Assembly: GCA_026545765.1 (NCBI GenBank)
Contig: CM048839.1
Span: forward strand, 21,824,566-21,888,565
Length of the DNA: 64,000 nucleotides
Reading direction: 5' to 3'
Source: Plantago major
Taxonomy: Eukaryota > Streptophyta > Magnoliopsida > Lamiales > Plantaginaceae
The notes under the pieces were generated by a model. That model ran no database searches and had not been told where the DNA came from. It saw nothing but the letters and a program-made list of their open reading frames with translations. A program made the translations under genes and the position numbers. How positions within the stretch are numbered: position 1 is the first letter of the stretch; each line of letters starts with the position of its first letter. Positions 45,279 through 57,393 of the stretch are shown one piece after another.

Positions 45279-45752
45279 ATCTTTTTATATAGCAAATCTC
45301 CTTCTAGAGGATCTCTAGATCACGTATTTATAAACAAACGGACCTACGTTGTCAAGAAAACTATAGATTTTATTAATCAAAACGTCTATGTTCTTAACAT
45401 TTGGCTTTTTCATGTTACAATGCATATATTTTGTTAACAACATAGATGTTTGGATTAATAACATATATGATTTTATTGATTACATGGGTCCGTCTCTAAA
45501 TCTAAGTATGTTATATAGAGTTCCTCTAAAGACGTTCTTTCTAATGTAACCTAATATTCTTATCGATTGTTATGAGTTTATAAGATCTCTTTTCATGAAA
45601 TTATGTTAATTGTTTTTATAAAAAATACTCACGTGATGTTATAGAGTGTACTTGACACCGCGTTCAGCGCGGTGCGTTCTCACTAGTATTATAATAATTA
45701 AGAAAATTACTAAAAGGCTAAATTACAGCAGTATACTTTATGATTGTGAGTT
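45279..45752. other. spacer with a Helitron-type terminus
   Basis: Starts with the ATC duplication of the CACTA element. Contains an inverted pair around 45355-45465 (AAAACGTCTATGTT and its near complement AACATAGATGTTT), then the Helitron-like 3' end. Confidence 0.4.
45656..45686 (+). mobile_element. Helitron-type 3' end
   Basis: A perfect 7-bp stem (CACCGCG, 5-base loop, CGCGGTG) lies 8 bases before CTAG, with T following. This hairpin plus CTRR arrangement is the Helitron 3' terminus. The 5' TC end was not found; it may lie upstream of the CACTA insertion or be lost. No helicase is seen. Confidence 0.6.
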
Positions 45753-47350
45753 GGGGTCTTCTATGGTCAGTCGAGGCGTCGCCCTGACTAACGTTAGTCA
45801 CTTACTTTAAACCGTTAGATGTTGAATTTAGTGGTTGAGATCGTTTGACCTGCTACCTGTTAAACCAAGTGTTGTCATTTGATGTTGCTACTATTGCACA
45901 AGGTGTTGCACTTATCGCTCAATGTCGTTCTAAAATTAATGACTTAATATATTATACGTATTAATAATGACTTAATTTAATAATTTTACATAACAAATTA
46001 TATTCAAACAACAAATAAACTATACTATGATCAAATCATGTCAGGACTCAGCACTCCGTCATCTCCATAGCCATTTTAGTTCATGAGTTTCTTAATTATA
46101 CCTTCCACGACCACCACATCCCCGTATGTCAGTACAACACCGTCGGAATCTTATCCCTCTGATCATCACGACCGCTCTATCGCTTCTGTCTTGTCCCGTT
46201 GTGAGGTACGCAAGTCGCAAGGTTGAGAAAATCCTAGCACGTCATTCAAGCGCAAATGGGTTCCTTTGAATCGAGCATCTTGTTTGAGTTATGAAATGAT
46301 ATTCGATCTTTAAATGTTTTGATGTCAAGACGGAAGTTTAGAACCCTGATTTATAATGTAGGAATGCTAAAATCATTTTAGGAAAACAAATTCAAGTTAC
46401 AGGGACCAAATTGAAGTTTTTGAAAACTCAAAGGACTGTCTTTTGGGAATTAGGGTTACACTAGGGACCAGTATTGCAATTTATAGTTAGAAATGTTGTC
46501 TAAACGACAAAACATCATATTAGGCGGTTTGTTAAGACTTGCCTGCCTCGATGCCTCATCAGAAGAATGAACCATGGTGTGGAACCCATCGCTACGGTGA
46601 GCCGGTATCACTGCAGAAAGGCACGAATTTTCCATATTAGGCTGGTAATTAGACAATCAAAATCTAGTTTAAATTACATCAATGGTCCCTGGTGTCACCT
46701 AATTCTCAAAAGACAGTCCTTCGAGTTTCCGAAAACCTCAATCTGGTCCCTGTTACTTCAATCAAGTTTTCTGAATACGATTTTACCATTCCTAAATCAG
46801 ATCTAGGTTCCAAACTTCTGTTATTAACATCAAACCATAGAAAGATCGAATCTCACTTCATAAATTAAATCCTAAAACGCTCGATTCGAAGAAACCCATT
46901 CAGGATTCAAAATACAATTGAAGTACGGTCATTCTCCTTTCGATTGGCGACTGCTTCAACTGAACAAATTTTAACGGAACAACCATGAGGAGGTTGAGCG
47001 ATCGTGAGTATCGGAGGGATAAGATCCCGGACAAGCCGATTGTAGCCGGAGCGGCGGATGAGAGGTGGTGGTCGAGAGTCTAATTTTTTTTCCCTTCATA
47101 TATGAACAGAACGGTTGATACCATTGTCGTCCATTGAAAATGATTAATTATAGTTATGATTAATTGAATGGCTTAATCTAGGGTTTTTTAATAATTAATT
47201 AATTTTTTACTAAAAAGGAATGTAAATTGATGTTATAAATATAGTAACAATTAACAAGTTAGTGCGATGGAGAGCAATGACACGTGTCAGTTGTCGACAT
47301 CCCGACTGACAATAGTCAGGACGACATATCGACTGACGGTAGAAAATCTG
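45753..47350. mobile_element. fold-back MULE-type element (long inverted repeat)
   Basis: A 1598-bp element flanked by a perfect 9-bp duplication TTGTGAGTT (45744-45752 and 47351-47359). The ends are inverted (GGGGTCTTCTATGGTCAGTC against CAGATTTTCTACCGTCAGTC). Inverted similarity continues in blocks for about 700 bp per arm: ATCTTATCCCTC near 46148 pairs with the segment near 47025, ATGGGTTCCTTTGAATCGAG (46256 onward) with the segment near 46905, and GGACTGTCTTTTGGGAATTAGGG (in two parts, near 46432) with the segment near 46700. Only the centre, about 46510-46640, is unpaired. No protein domain is seen. A transcript through it would fold into a long hairpin. Confidence 0.85.
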
Positions 47351-47405
47351 TTGTGAGTTTTCCATTATCTTGCTTTACTTTGTTACTTATTACCTATCTG
47401 CTCTA

Positions 47406-48048
47406 GGGGTCTTTTATCGTCAGTCAGGGTGTCGCCCTGACTAACACCAGTCACCTATTTTGATCCATTAGATTAGAATTTTAACGGTGGAGATCGAATA
47501 ATCCGTTACTTTTCGCATTAAGTGTTGCCATGGGGTGTCGCTCGTGTCACACAAGGTGTCATACATTGTCGCTTTAACCGCTACGCTTTTAAATTATTTA
47601 AATATATTTTAAAAAAATATTTTTGATATATTAAAAAATTAAATCAAAACCAATAATCAAAATTAAATACCTATTTTCTTCCCCCACCACCAACACCAGC
47701 CACCACACCGTCACCACCCACCACCACAACTCACCGGAATCCATGGCGGAAGCTCGGGTAGTGGTTTTGGTGGTGGTGTGCAGTGTTGGTGGTGGGTGGT
47801 GGTGTGTGGTGGTGGATTGGGGAAGAAGATGGGTGGTGGGGAAGGAGGGTTAAAATTTTACTTATTTAGTAAAATTTTTGGGAGAAGTTAATAGTTTCAA
47901 AAAATTAAAAAAAAAAGCGGTTGAAGGCATTTATACGTAATAAATGGTTGAGGCGAAGCAGGAAGCGTTAGAAGCGTCTGAAGAACAGACACGCCAAACG
48001 TCGAATAATATCGATCGACAATAATAGTCGACACTGACCGACTAGAAA
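47406..48048. mobile_element. sister MULE-type MITE of the fold-back element
   Basis: Starts GGGGTCTTTTATCGTCAGTC, like the fold-back element, and shares with it GTCGCCCTGACTAAC and the following AGTGTTG region. The right end (about 48020-48048) is the inverted counterpart. A probable 9-bp duplication is imperfect (TCTGCTCTA at 47397 against CATGCTCTA at 48049). The centre (about 47680-47870) is a palindromic block of CCACCA-rich sequence followed by TGGTGG-rich sequence. Confidence 0.65.
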
Positions 48049-49440
48049 CATGCTCTATACATGGCCACATAAACACTATCATGACTTTTTGTTTATATTT
48101 TATGTCGCTTACAAAGCAATAAGTCACATGAAAAAATAAACTGATGTTAAGTCCTTCACTTCACTTTCAGGAATTCGTATAATGTATTTGTTCGAAATAA
48201 ATATAAATCCTCATCCAGATGATACTTTGGTTAATATAAAACAGCAATTATTATGTAAAAGATTACTTAAATTTTATTAAATAATAGAATATAAGATGTA
48301 AACAAACGATCGACTTCTACAGTAATTTCACTTGTTACATTAAACTTTAAGAAATATCATTACTGTAATATGACTACAGACTCTGTTAAAATTCAAACCG
48401 TCCCAATTAAGAATATTAAACGAATTTTATATCTAAAAGTACTCCATCTCTATTTAACGAATTCTCAAAGAAACAGTATAAAATAATGCAGTATCTCAGT
48501 TTAAAAATGCCCTCTTGTCATTATTATAACAACAAGAGTGACTACTAAAGTTCAACCAAAACGTCCAAATCAAAAGTTCAACACGTCATTACATAAACTA
48601 ATGTAAACAACATAACTAATACATAAAATAATACTAATACTATTACAACTACAACCGTTGAATAATAAAACAACATAGAAGTTATAAACTCACACAATTA
48701 CTCCAACCAAAATCTCCGTTAAACTATTAAGTCACCCTTCCTTAAAACCTCGTCATCCCAATTTAACTATTCCATTATTGTCTCACGCTATTTAATCATA
48801 TTCCCCTAAATTAAAGATTTCTAAAATGAGCCTTTTTAAAAGCAACATTCAATATTGTTTTGAAAGACTAGACCCCTTTTTTACGTTACACGTTTAATTG
48901 TAAACATTAATATATAGAAATGCATAATGGAAATATAATGTCTGTTGTTCAAAGTTAATATATGTTGTTTGTTTGACCAGAACTATGTTAAGTTACAAAT
49001 TTTCTTATTTGTCATATAACTAAAAACTCCATTTCACTTACATAAAATCGTCACAAGTTTTCTTATTTACTGAACAACTATTAAATCGTCATTTCACTCA
49101 CATAAATTTGAGTACCTATTTATTTGTCTGTTAAAAAATACTCTATTAAATTATTATGTCAAACGGCCTAATAATGATTTTAGTTAAATTAAATATATGA
49201 GGTTCGATTTGCATGTAACCAAAAACCCAAACTAACTACTCATTGTTGTAAGAAACAGACAATAAGCAATTCCATGAGTCCGAACAATAAAAATTGGGTA
49301 AGATTTCAGCTGAAAAAGGAAAATTTGGTAATGAATTCATCTTTTTTACTACCTTGTACCGTGAACATATGGCGTTTTTTTTCCTTGCCTTGCTTCGCCT
49401 TTTCGAAAAGCTAAAAATAGAAGATAGCCTCTTCCATTTC
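48049..49440. other. intergenic AT-rich region upstream of the SCAB1-like gene
   Basis: No gene, RNA or complete transposon is recognised. The last few hundred bases should include the SCAB1 promoter. Confidence 0.5.
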
Positions 49441-50217
49441 ACCTTTACCTTCTTGCTCTGTCTCTCTATCTTTATTTCTGCACATATATTTTCTCTCTCT
49501 CTCTACATTCACAGTACTACTGTTTCAAATTGATTCCAAGTGTTGTTTAGTTTTGCTTTTCGAGGACAGGACATTCGTCCCCTGTCTATGATCTGTGAGT
49601 ATAATTTCAGTTGACTGTTACTTTTCTTTTGCTGTTTCTCTTACAAGAGTTTATTTAACAGGGTTTTCAAAAAGATTTTCTTCTTGCAATTGTTTGGTGT
49701 ATCAGTTTCAGAAGATTTTCTGGGCAAGCATTGATTTTTTACGTTTTTGTTGATTCTTGATGCTTGTGTAATTCTCATGTTATTTATGGATTTTGATTGC
49801 TGTTTATGGGGTTTAGTGAATTTGTGTTGAATTTACACGCATTTAGTGCAAACTACTAGAAAAGTTCCATTCTTTTTTATGTTTTTTGGGATTACATACT
49901 GTCATTCTACCCCTAAAATTTCTTGATCGGTTGATTAATTTCAGTGATGTGAGCATGGATTTCTTGGTTTTATGCCTATTAGAGAAGAGTGTAGAAGTTT
50001 TTTTTGCTTGTTCTTGTTGTGTGACTTTGTAATTAACTAATTATTTTGTATTGCATCATATGGTAGTAGTTCTTTAGGTTGTTTAATAACTTGAATTTTT
50101 GGTAATATGCGCTGAAAAATAATGTATGAGTGATTTGATGATGCTATTACCTACTCTAAACACTCTTTTCAACTAAAATTGAAATATTATGTTTGATGAC
50201 TTCAGGTAAATTAAATT
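49441..50217 (+). other. 5' leader and leader intron of the SCAB1-like gene
   Basis: A CT-rich leader (TCTCTCTCTCTCTAC, about 49493-49508) is followed by a consensus donor (ATCT, GTGAGTATAA, about 49596) and an acceptor (GATGACTTCAG) ending at 50205, 12 bp before the ATG. A leader intron of about 610 bp is inferred. Confidence 0.55.
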
Positions 50218-53200
50218 ATGACAAGAGTAGGCCGTGATTTTCTTTATACAATGCAAAAAGATGCAGTTCCACCAGTATCAGTTGATGTGGTTTTCGCCAC
50301 AAGTCGTTTTCCAAATTATAAAATTGGAGCTAATAATCAGATTGTGGAGATTAAAGAGGACACAAACACGATGTCCATGAAAGAAATGGTTGCGCGAGAA
50401 ACTGCCTTGTTGCTGGAGCAGCAGAAACGGCTTTCAGTGCGTGACCTTGCAAGTAAATTCGAGAAGGGCTTGGCTGCTGCTGCAAAGCTGTCTGGCGAGG
50501 TCTGGTCTTGTTAAAATTATTAGAGCTATCTCTCTGATTATCCACATTTGCACAAATAAATGTAATTCAAATGTGGTTCCAGGCAAGACTCAAAGAAGCA
50601 GCATCACTGGAGAAACATGTGCTTCTAAAGAACCTTAGAGATGCACTTGAAGCTCTGAGAGGGCGTGTAGCTGGCGCAAACAAAGAGGATGTGGAAGAAG
50701 CTATAGCTATGGTAGATTATTATCCTTGTTTCTTGCTGTTATCAGTCTTATGTTATTCACTGGACCCCTTGCCAAACGTTAATGGATCTTAACCCCGTGT
50801 GTATATTTCCAGGTTGAAGCTTTAGCTGTTCAGTTAACTCAGAGGGAAGGTGAGTTAATTCAAGAGAAGGTCGAAGTGAAAAAGCTCGCAACTTTCCTGA
50901 AGCAGGTGATAAAACTTCTAGAACCATTTTCTGTATAATTTGTTCTCTTTATCAGATCTGCAGATACAATTTCATTTTCATATTTAGATAAGCAATGTTA
51001 GTGATGTGCAGGTTTACACGGTTTATATGGTTCATACTGCATTAAATGTCATTATACCCATATGTTTTCTTCCTGAAAAGCATGCTCAGGGTCTTTGTTG
51101 CTATATCTGGTTTGTGTTGCTCAATGTAATATGTTAGTCCAACACTAGTTACATCAAATATGGAGTTTAGCTGCTGGCTAGAACCCTAGGAGAACTTCTT
51201 GTTAGGATTTCCATTGCCATATCACAGCCTATATTCCATCGTATATAACTCCCTTTCAAGGCTTCTTATGCTCTTCATGGTTATGTAATCATTTTTCCAA
51301 TTTTCCTATTTCTATTCTGCACTCTTTTCCATTAGTCTTAACAATTTTTGGTAAGAAAAGAATTATCAAATGGAATTCCGACTTGCATATATATGGATGT
51401 GATTATATGAATCATCATTATTGTATAATTTTCTCAAGTTGTCTTGTTTTCTTGCAGGCTTCAGAAGATGCTAAAAAACTTGTTGATGAAGAGAGAGCTT
51501 TTGCACGAGCTGAAATCGAGAATGCAAAAGCTGCGGTCCAGAGAGTGGAAGAGGCTCTGCAAGAACATGAGAGAATGTCAAGAGCTTCAGGAAAGCAGGT
51601 CCTATTGAAATTCCTCCTCTTTCAATCGCACATTCTTTCTTCATCATCATCAGGCTACATCCTTTGCGATCCTCCAAGTTCTTTCATTAACCATTGCTTA
51701 AACCAAATATATACAGATGTATTGAACCATTAATTTTTAGGCATGTTCTCTAATTGACCATGTAATATGTATATTTATGTCAAATCTGATTTTTAGAACT
51801 TTTATCAAGTGTTTGACAATGAATCCTGTGTTTCCTATTTTCCTTAATCAGGACGTGGAAGAATTGATGAAGGAGGTTCAAGAGGCTAGACGAATCAAAA
51901 TGTTGCATCAACCTAGTCGGGTAACGATTACCTCTACCATTTATTCTACTCTAGCTTGGGGTCAACATACCTTTTTCCATACATAGAGGCAATGATGTAT
52001 ACCACTTCACAACTATTTTCTATCCGCTTACAAATAATTATATGAGAATTAGGAGTATCTTGGCAGAATAACTTAAGTATGCTCCGATATTTATTCCTTT
52101 GAAGAGCACTTAACTACATACATACTTAGTTGGCTATTTCTCACTTGCTGGCTGTACATGCTGTAATGTATATTATTTTTACAGGTCATGGACATGGAAC
52201 ACGAGCTTCAAGCATTAAGGATTCAGCTTGCAGAAAAGTCAAAGCGTTCAATGCAACTCCAGAAAGAGGTTTTTCCTCTATTCCTTGCCTACTTAATGTC
52301 TCATTTGTCTTCTGTTTCTTACTTAGTACTGCTCTTTTTTCCTCGCGTTTTATAACGAAGTTTTTAGCAGTCGGAAATGTTTATTACAAAGAAATCACTA
52401 AATATGATACAACTTTCCTTCCATGAATCTCGCAGCTGGCACTGAGCAAGAGAGGTGATAAAAACACATCCGATTTGTATGAAATAGATGGTACTGAGGC
52501 TCTGGGTTCATATTTGCGGATATATCCTTGTTCTGATAGTGCTCCAGATCTTTCTCAATGTACAATTCAATGGTTTCGTTCAACTCCGGAAGGGGGTAAA
52601 AAGGAGCTTATATCAGGTAACTATTTTATGACAATCCATATGATGTTTGCTTCAGTTGTTTGTGCCTTTACAAGGTTTAAGAGTCACTTTGATCTAAACG
52701 TGTCTAAATATACTACGTCCATACCTTTTGTCAAGTAGTAAATTAGAATTAATATCTCTATGTTAAGCACTTCTATAAGAAATGATGATATTTTCTTCCA
52801 CGAAGGAGAAATGGTAGTTTTGTTCACAAATATGAAAGACAATGCATAATTTGTCCTCAATTTGTAAATCAAAAGTATGAAAGGAATCTATAGTAAAATA
52901 TTGGGAGAATGAGTGGTATTGAGTAAATCATCTCACAGTTAAATGAGAGGAAATTGTGATATCTTATGATTATTCTTATCTAACCTGGAAAACCAAGACA
53001 GCTTTTAGTATGGTCAACCCGAGTTATCTTTGTTAAACAATGCTATTTCACAAATTAATTTTCTAATAAGAGTAGGATTTATCAGTTAAAAATCAGAAGC
53101 ACTCGCATTGCCGGCTATCATACACCTCTTATTGTGTTCTGCTCTTATTAGAAATTGATGTTGTCACTTTTTGACATTACATTGTCCCGTAATGTTTTTT

Positions 53201-55293
53201 TGACATTAGTTGGTTTTCCACAATTCAGGAGCCACCAAGTTTATATATGCTCCAGAGCCTTTTGATGTTGGACGAATCTTGCATGCTGATATTTCAAGTG
53301 ATGATCAGACAATAACTGTAGCGACCTCAGCGCCTATCGATCCTGGTCTGTTTTCACAAACAACTGCGTTCTTATGTTTCATGTGAGAGTTCACTGTTTA
53401 AAAATATAGTAAACGAATTGTTTTTCCTTTACAGCTGCTGGATTGGGAAACTATGTTGAAGCATTGGTGCGAAGGCACGACACTGAGTTCAATGTAGGTT
53501 AACTTCGTTGTGAACTAAACCACACTTCTTTTTTTACGGTTTCAAATTGGAACAACCCTCAAAATCAACTCTTTCGTTGAATTTATCCAGTTGTTGGCTT
53601 AGAGCATGCTATGAACATCAATTTTTTTTTTTTTTTTTTGGAGAAGTGCTATGAACAAAAACGAATAGGTACACTTTCTTTAACGACTGAGGAAATCACT
53701 TCGACCTCTGAGAAGTTTTGCCGATTAACGATATGCCAATAATGTTTGCAGAATCAGTGTGCAGAGTGTGCCTCACCAACTTCCTAATTTTTATGCTGAT
53801 TTCCAAACATGTTGCCCTAGGAGTTGGAGTAGATTTATTAAAATTCGAGGAGGTTGGGGCCTTAGTTTGGGCATTTTAGTAAAAGTTGTGAAACTATAAA
53901 AAGATGGATTCAGCTGAATAGTCTGCAATCTGGGAAAACAATCTTGGGGTATCTCGTGCCAAATTCAGAGTGAGTTAAATAGTCTGCAATCTGCGCTAAT
54001 GGAGTATGTTGTGCACGGACCAAAGTTCAGGAGGTTTCAAGTGGTTTGCTGTAACGACTTTAACAAATAGTAATGATACTGGGATAATAATATTTCCGAA
54101 ATAAGTTTACCTTTTCATGTGGTAGTAATGATACTGGGATAATAATATTTCCGAAATAAGTTTACCTTTTCATGTGGCATCAGTTGCTCATCGAACTTCT
54201 TCCTGCTCCAGTCTTGAAATGCTTTATAATCATTACAGTATTGTTAAATTATGGGTGTGAAACCACCTCTATCTTCGATGCTCATATCTTTCAAAATTTA
54301 CTGCAGGTTGTTGTTATCCAGGTGAATGGTGACGATCATTCATCCCAGTCTATCCACGTGCTTCATATAGGAAAGATGAGGATAAAACTTCGTAAAGGGA
54401 AAACAACAATGGCAAAGGAATATTACTCCAATTCAATGCAGGTATCATCCATCGCGTTCCAATAAAATATTTTCTTGTAAATGATTTGCCAAGAGACAAT
54501 TCTTTTGTTTATATAATTTTTCATGCTGGTATTTTCTATTATCCTAATTACTTTAGAACCAGATTAAATTTCCCTCAGTTCAAAATATTCTCCAACTGTT
54601 TGAATTGTTTTGGAACATAGGAAGTAATAAATTGCGGAACCAGTAGAGAATTTTGGTCTTTGACAAAATGTATTTAACTTGATAATTTTTTTTCCTCAAG
54701 TGTTGATTAATCAATGATGTATGCTCGGATGTTGGTCGAACTGTGATCTAGATTTGGCTTGTGCAAATGTACAAGTAACAATAGTTTGCAGCTTAAAGTG
54801 AGATATTTGCAACAATTGAAAATTTGAACAAGCATCTTAGCGAAAGCCAAACAATTTCATGAATTACTTCTCTTATATTTATTGTCACGTTGACTTGACT
54901 ATCAAGTCATTGCACCTTTTGCTCCTGATGTTTTCTCCCATACTGAACTGTCACCGAGTCCGTTGTTTATGCATCCCCAGATTTGTGGAGTCAGAGGTGG
55001 TGGTAATGCTGCGGCTCAGGCTGCATACTGGCAAGCAAAGGTGGGCCAGTCTTTTGTACTAGCATTTGAATCAGAAAGAGAAAGAAATGCAGCAATCATG
55101 CTCGCACGAAGATTTGCCTTCGACTGTAATGTAAGTACCAAAATCTTAATTCTTGCATGAGAGTGAACATTACAAAATGACACTCTGCCTCGATAAGAGA
55201 AGGAAAATTGTACATCTTGATGATATAACTGGCTCGTTTACTTGACAGATTACGCTTGGAGGCCCAGTTGACCAATCTACTGCGGGAACTTGA
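50218..55293 (+). CDS. SCAB1: stomatal closure-related actin-binding protein (SCAB1 orthologue)
   Basis: A plant-specific actin-bundling protein of 494 aa, close to the known SCAB1 length. Family knowledge: it binds, stabilises and bundles F-actin and is needed for normal stomatal closure. Coding exons: 50218-50499, 50583-50711, 50813-50905, 51458-51598, 51852-51920, 52185-52268, 52436-52616, 53229-53345, 53435-53493, 54307-54441, 54981-55130, 55249-55293; all phases agree and no stop interrupts. The N-terminal actin-binding region (MTRVGRDFLYTMQKD, FATSRFPNYKIGANNQI, KRLSVRDLASKFEKG) is followed by coiled coils (about 95-270, EEAIAMVEALAVQLTQREGE), then the Ig-like and PH-like fused domains (ALGSYLRIYPCS, VYAPEPFDVG-like, GKMRIKLRKGK, GVRGGGNAAAQAAYWQAK, ESERERNAAIMLARRF). 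Intron 1 is only 83 bp with a weak donor (GTCTGG); retention would stop after 98 aa. Intron 9 holds a 55-bp tandem duplication. Confidence 0.96.
54068..54177. repeat. 55-bp tandem duplication in SCAB1 intron 9
   Basis: TAGTAATGATACTGGGATAA starts at 54068 and again at 54123; the copies look identical up to CCTTTTCATGTGG. Confidence 0.95.
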
Positions 55294-57393
55294 TGCATCA
55301 AGCTAACCATACGCTAGAAGTTGTAATAACTTAGCCGGTCTTCTTACGCGCTCCGTGTATCAGTGTGAAATTCTTTTATTGTGCGGTGGAGTAGAGGAGT
55401 CTGAATTTATATTTCATTCTTTGTTCTTGTGTCAGTTGCTAGGCTTTTTTAGTTGCCTGATCTGATTTTTTTTTTCTTTTCCCTTTTACCTTACCAGTTT
55501 ACCATTCTGATTTGGGGAAGAGTTTTGTGATTGTGATTAGCCTTTTAAAAGTGTGTCTTGAATCATTTGTGTATTAAATGTGTATTAAGAAAAATTCTAT
55601 TGTACATGAATGAGTTTTTAGGTACTGAAGAGTGAAGACTGATTTATAATTACTGATAAATCCTCTTGTGCACGGTTGGGTTCATCTTCTTTAGGTTCTT
55701 GTTTTGGATTATGAAAACACATAACATATTTATTTTGTTTAAATAGTCATACAAGGTTGTATAAATATGACATTTATCAATAACATGCAAAAAGTTAAAT
55801 AGGGCAAAAAAAGAACCCTAAATGAGTTTATTTGACCATTAGGTTCAACTAAACCAATGATAATGTACCCAGTTCTCCTTTGAACTGAATCGAGAACCGT
55901 ACATAGAATGCAGTTTCGGAACTGTAGAACCGGCCGCCGGTTCCAGTTACAATTAATAACTACTCCCTCAATCTCACAACAAATATTACAATCCATGTGC
56001 ATTTGTTCTTAACATTTACACTGCACATTAAACTTCGTGCCCATAACCGAACATGACATTTGTTTTGGGACGGAGGGAGTAAATCTAAATAATTTAATAT
56101 TTGAATAATCTAACGAAAGTTATACTACTAGTTATAAAGTGAAGTGTGTAAATATAAAAGAACTAAGTAAATATTTATAATTCATACACAAATTAAGTAA
56201 CTAAATAATAAACTATGTTAAATTAAGGCGCCTAAAATTGAAAAGAAAAACGAACCGCACGGTTAGGCAGTTTCTAGGAACCTAATAAACTCGCCATTTA
56301 GTTCGGTTTTGGGTTCCTAAGTTCAGGTCAAATGTGGAACCATCGATTCCAAGGATCGCCCTAGTAGTTCGTTTCTAATTGATTACTGTAATTACAAGTG
56401 GACTAGTAGTAGATCATCAATATCTATATCTACGAAAAGGAAAGATCCGTGAGACCGGAATGGAGGCACAGAGCTGACATTAATAAGCATTCCTACTATT
56501 TCTGAGCAAGTTCACACCAACCACAACCAATTGCAATTGTTGCTGCTTCCTGTCCTTATTTGCTTATGTCACAATTGTTAACGTTGAACATTCACTGAAA
56601 TCCAAGCATCCAGTCAAACTTAGCTCTAACTATACCATTTTGCCACTCATACTTTACTCCAATTCAACAAACAAAACATCTCTACTTCTTCTACACTGGG
56701 GACCATAATTGTCAAACACCAACATATTAATTATTTCCACCCTTTGACTAGTACTCCCATCATGCATTTCTATAATACCCATGTTGGAGATATTAGTATT
56801 ACACAAGTTTCCTTAAACTAATAATTTTGACCAATCAAATACAATCTTTCTCAACTAATTAGCACTCCAATTTCCTTTCCTGATATATTATAATACATGC
56901 AATTCTTAGTTTCTCTTTTCAAAAAGTATCTTTGACCGTTTTCATTATTTTCACATTTACTGCGAGTGATTAGTTGGTCGAGTAGTAAGTAATCTAAAGT
57001 CGTAGGTCATGATTTTCTCGGAATTGAGTTTTTGTTTCATCAGATGGGACATTTAGTCAGTTGATTTCTCAGTGACGATTGCATATTCATGTAAAAATAT
57101 GATCAAATATCAAGGTTTTAAGCGAAAAAGTCGTAAAGATATCATGTTCAACGGGTGTATGTGCAATTTACTACAATAAAAAAGAATAATCATCATTTTC
57201 AATGAGGATTTTCTTCATCCTTGACCAGCACTAACCAATGTACCCCACCTCATGAGTAACCTTTCTTCTTCTTGACCACTCTAATCTATCCTTACCATTA
57301 GCAGCCATTGCCATAGATTGCTACTCCTACTTAATTAATTTGTTCTTCAATTCCAGTCTTCCTCAGACACCTTGCTAAATTACTCTTGCTATA
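55294..57393. other. region between the SCAB1-like gene and the kinase gene
   Basis: Holds the SCAB1 3' UTR, a Stowaway MITE at 55963-56079, and the upstream region of the kinase. No other gene is seen. Confidence 0.5.
55963..56079. mobile_element. Stowaway-type MITE
   Basis: A 117-bp element with inverted ends (CTCCCTCAATCTCACAACAA against CTCCCTCCGTCCCAAAACAA) and TA on both sides (55961-55962 and 56080-56081). Confidence 0.88.

Noticed and set aside
44768-45295. Repetitive protein with TDRIYPS units on both strands
   Set aside because: Both strands read through because the CACTA subterminal words are inverted and free of stops; it is not a protein gene.
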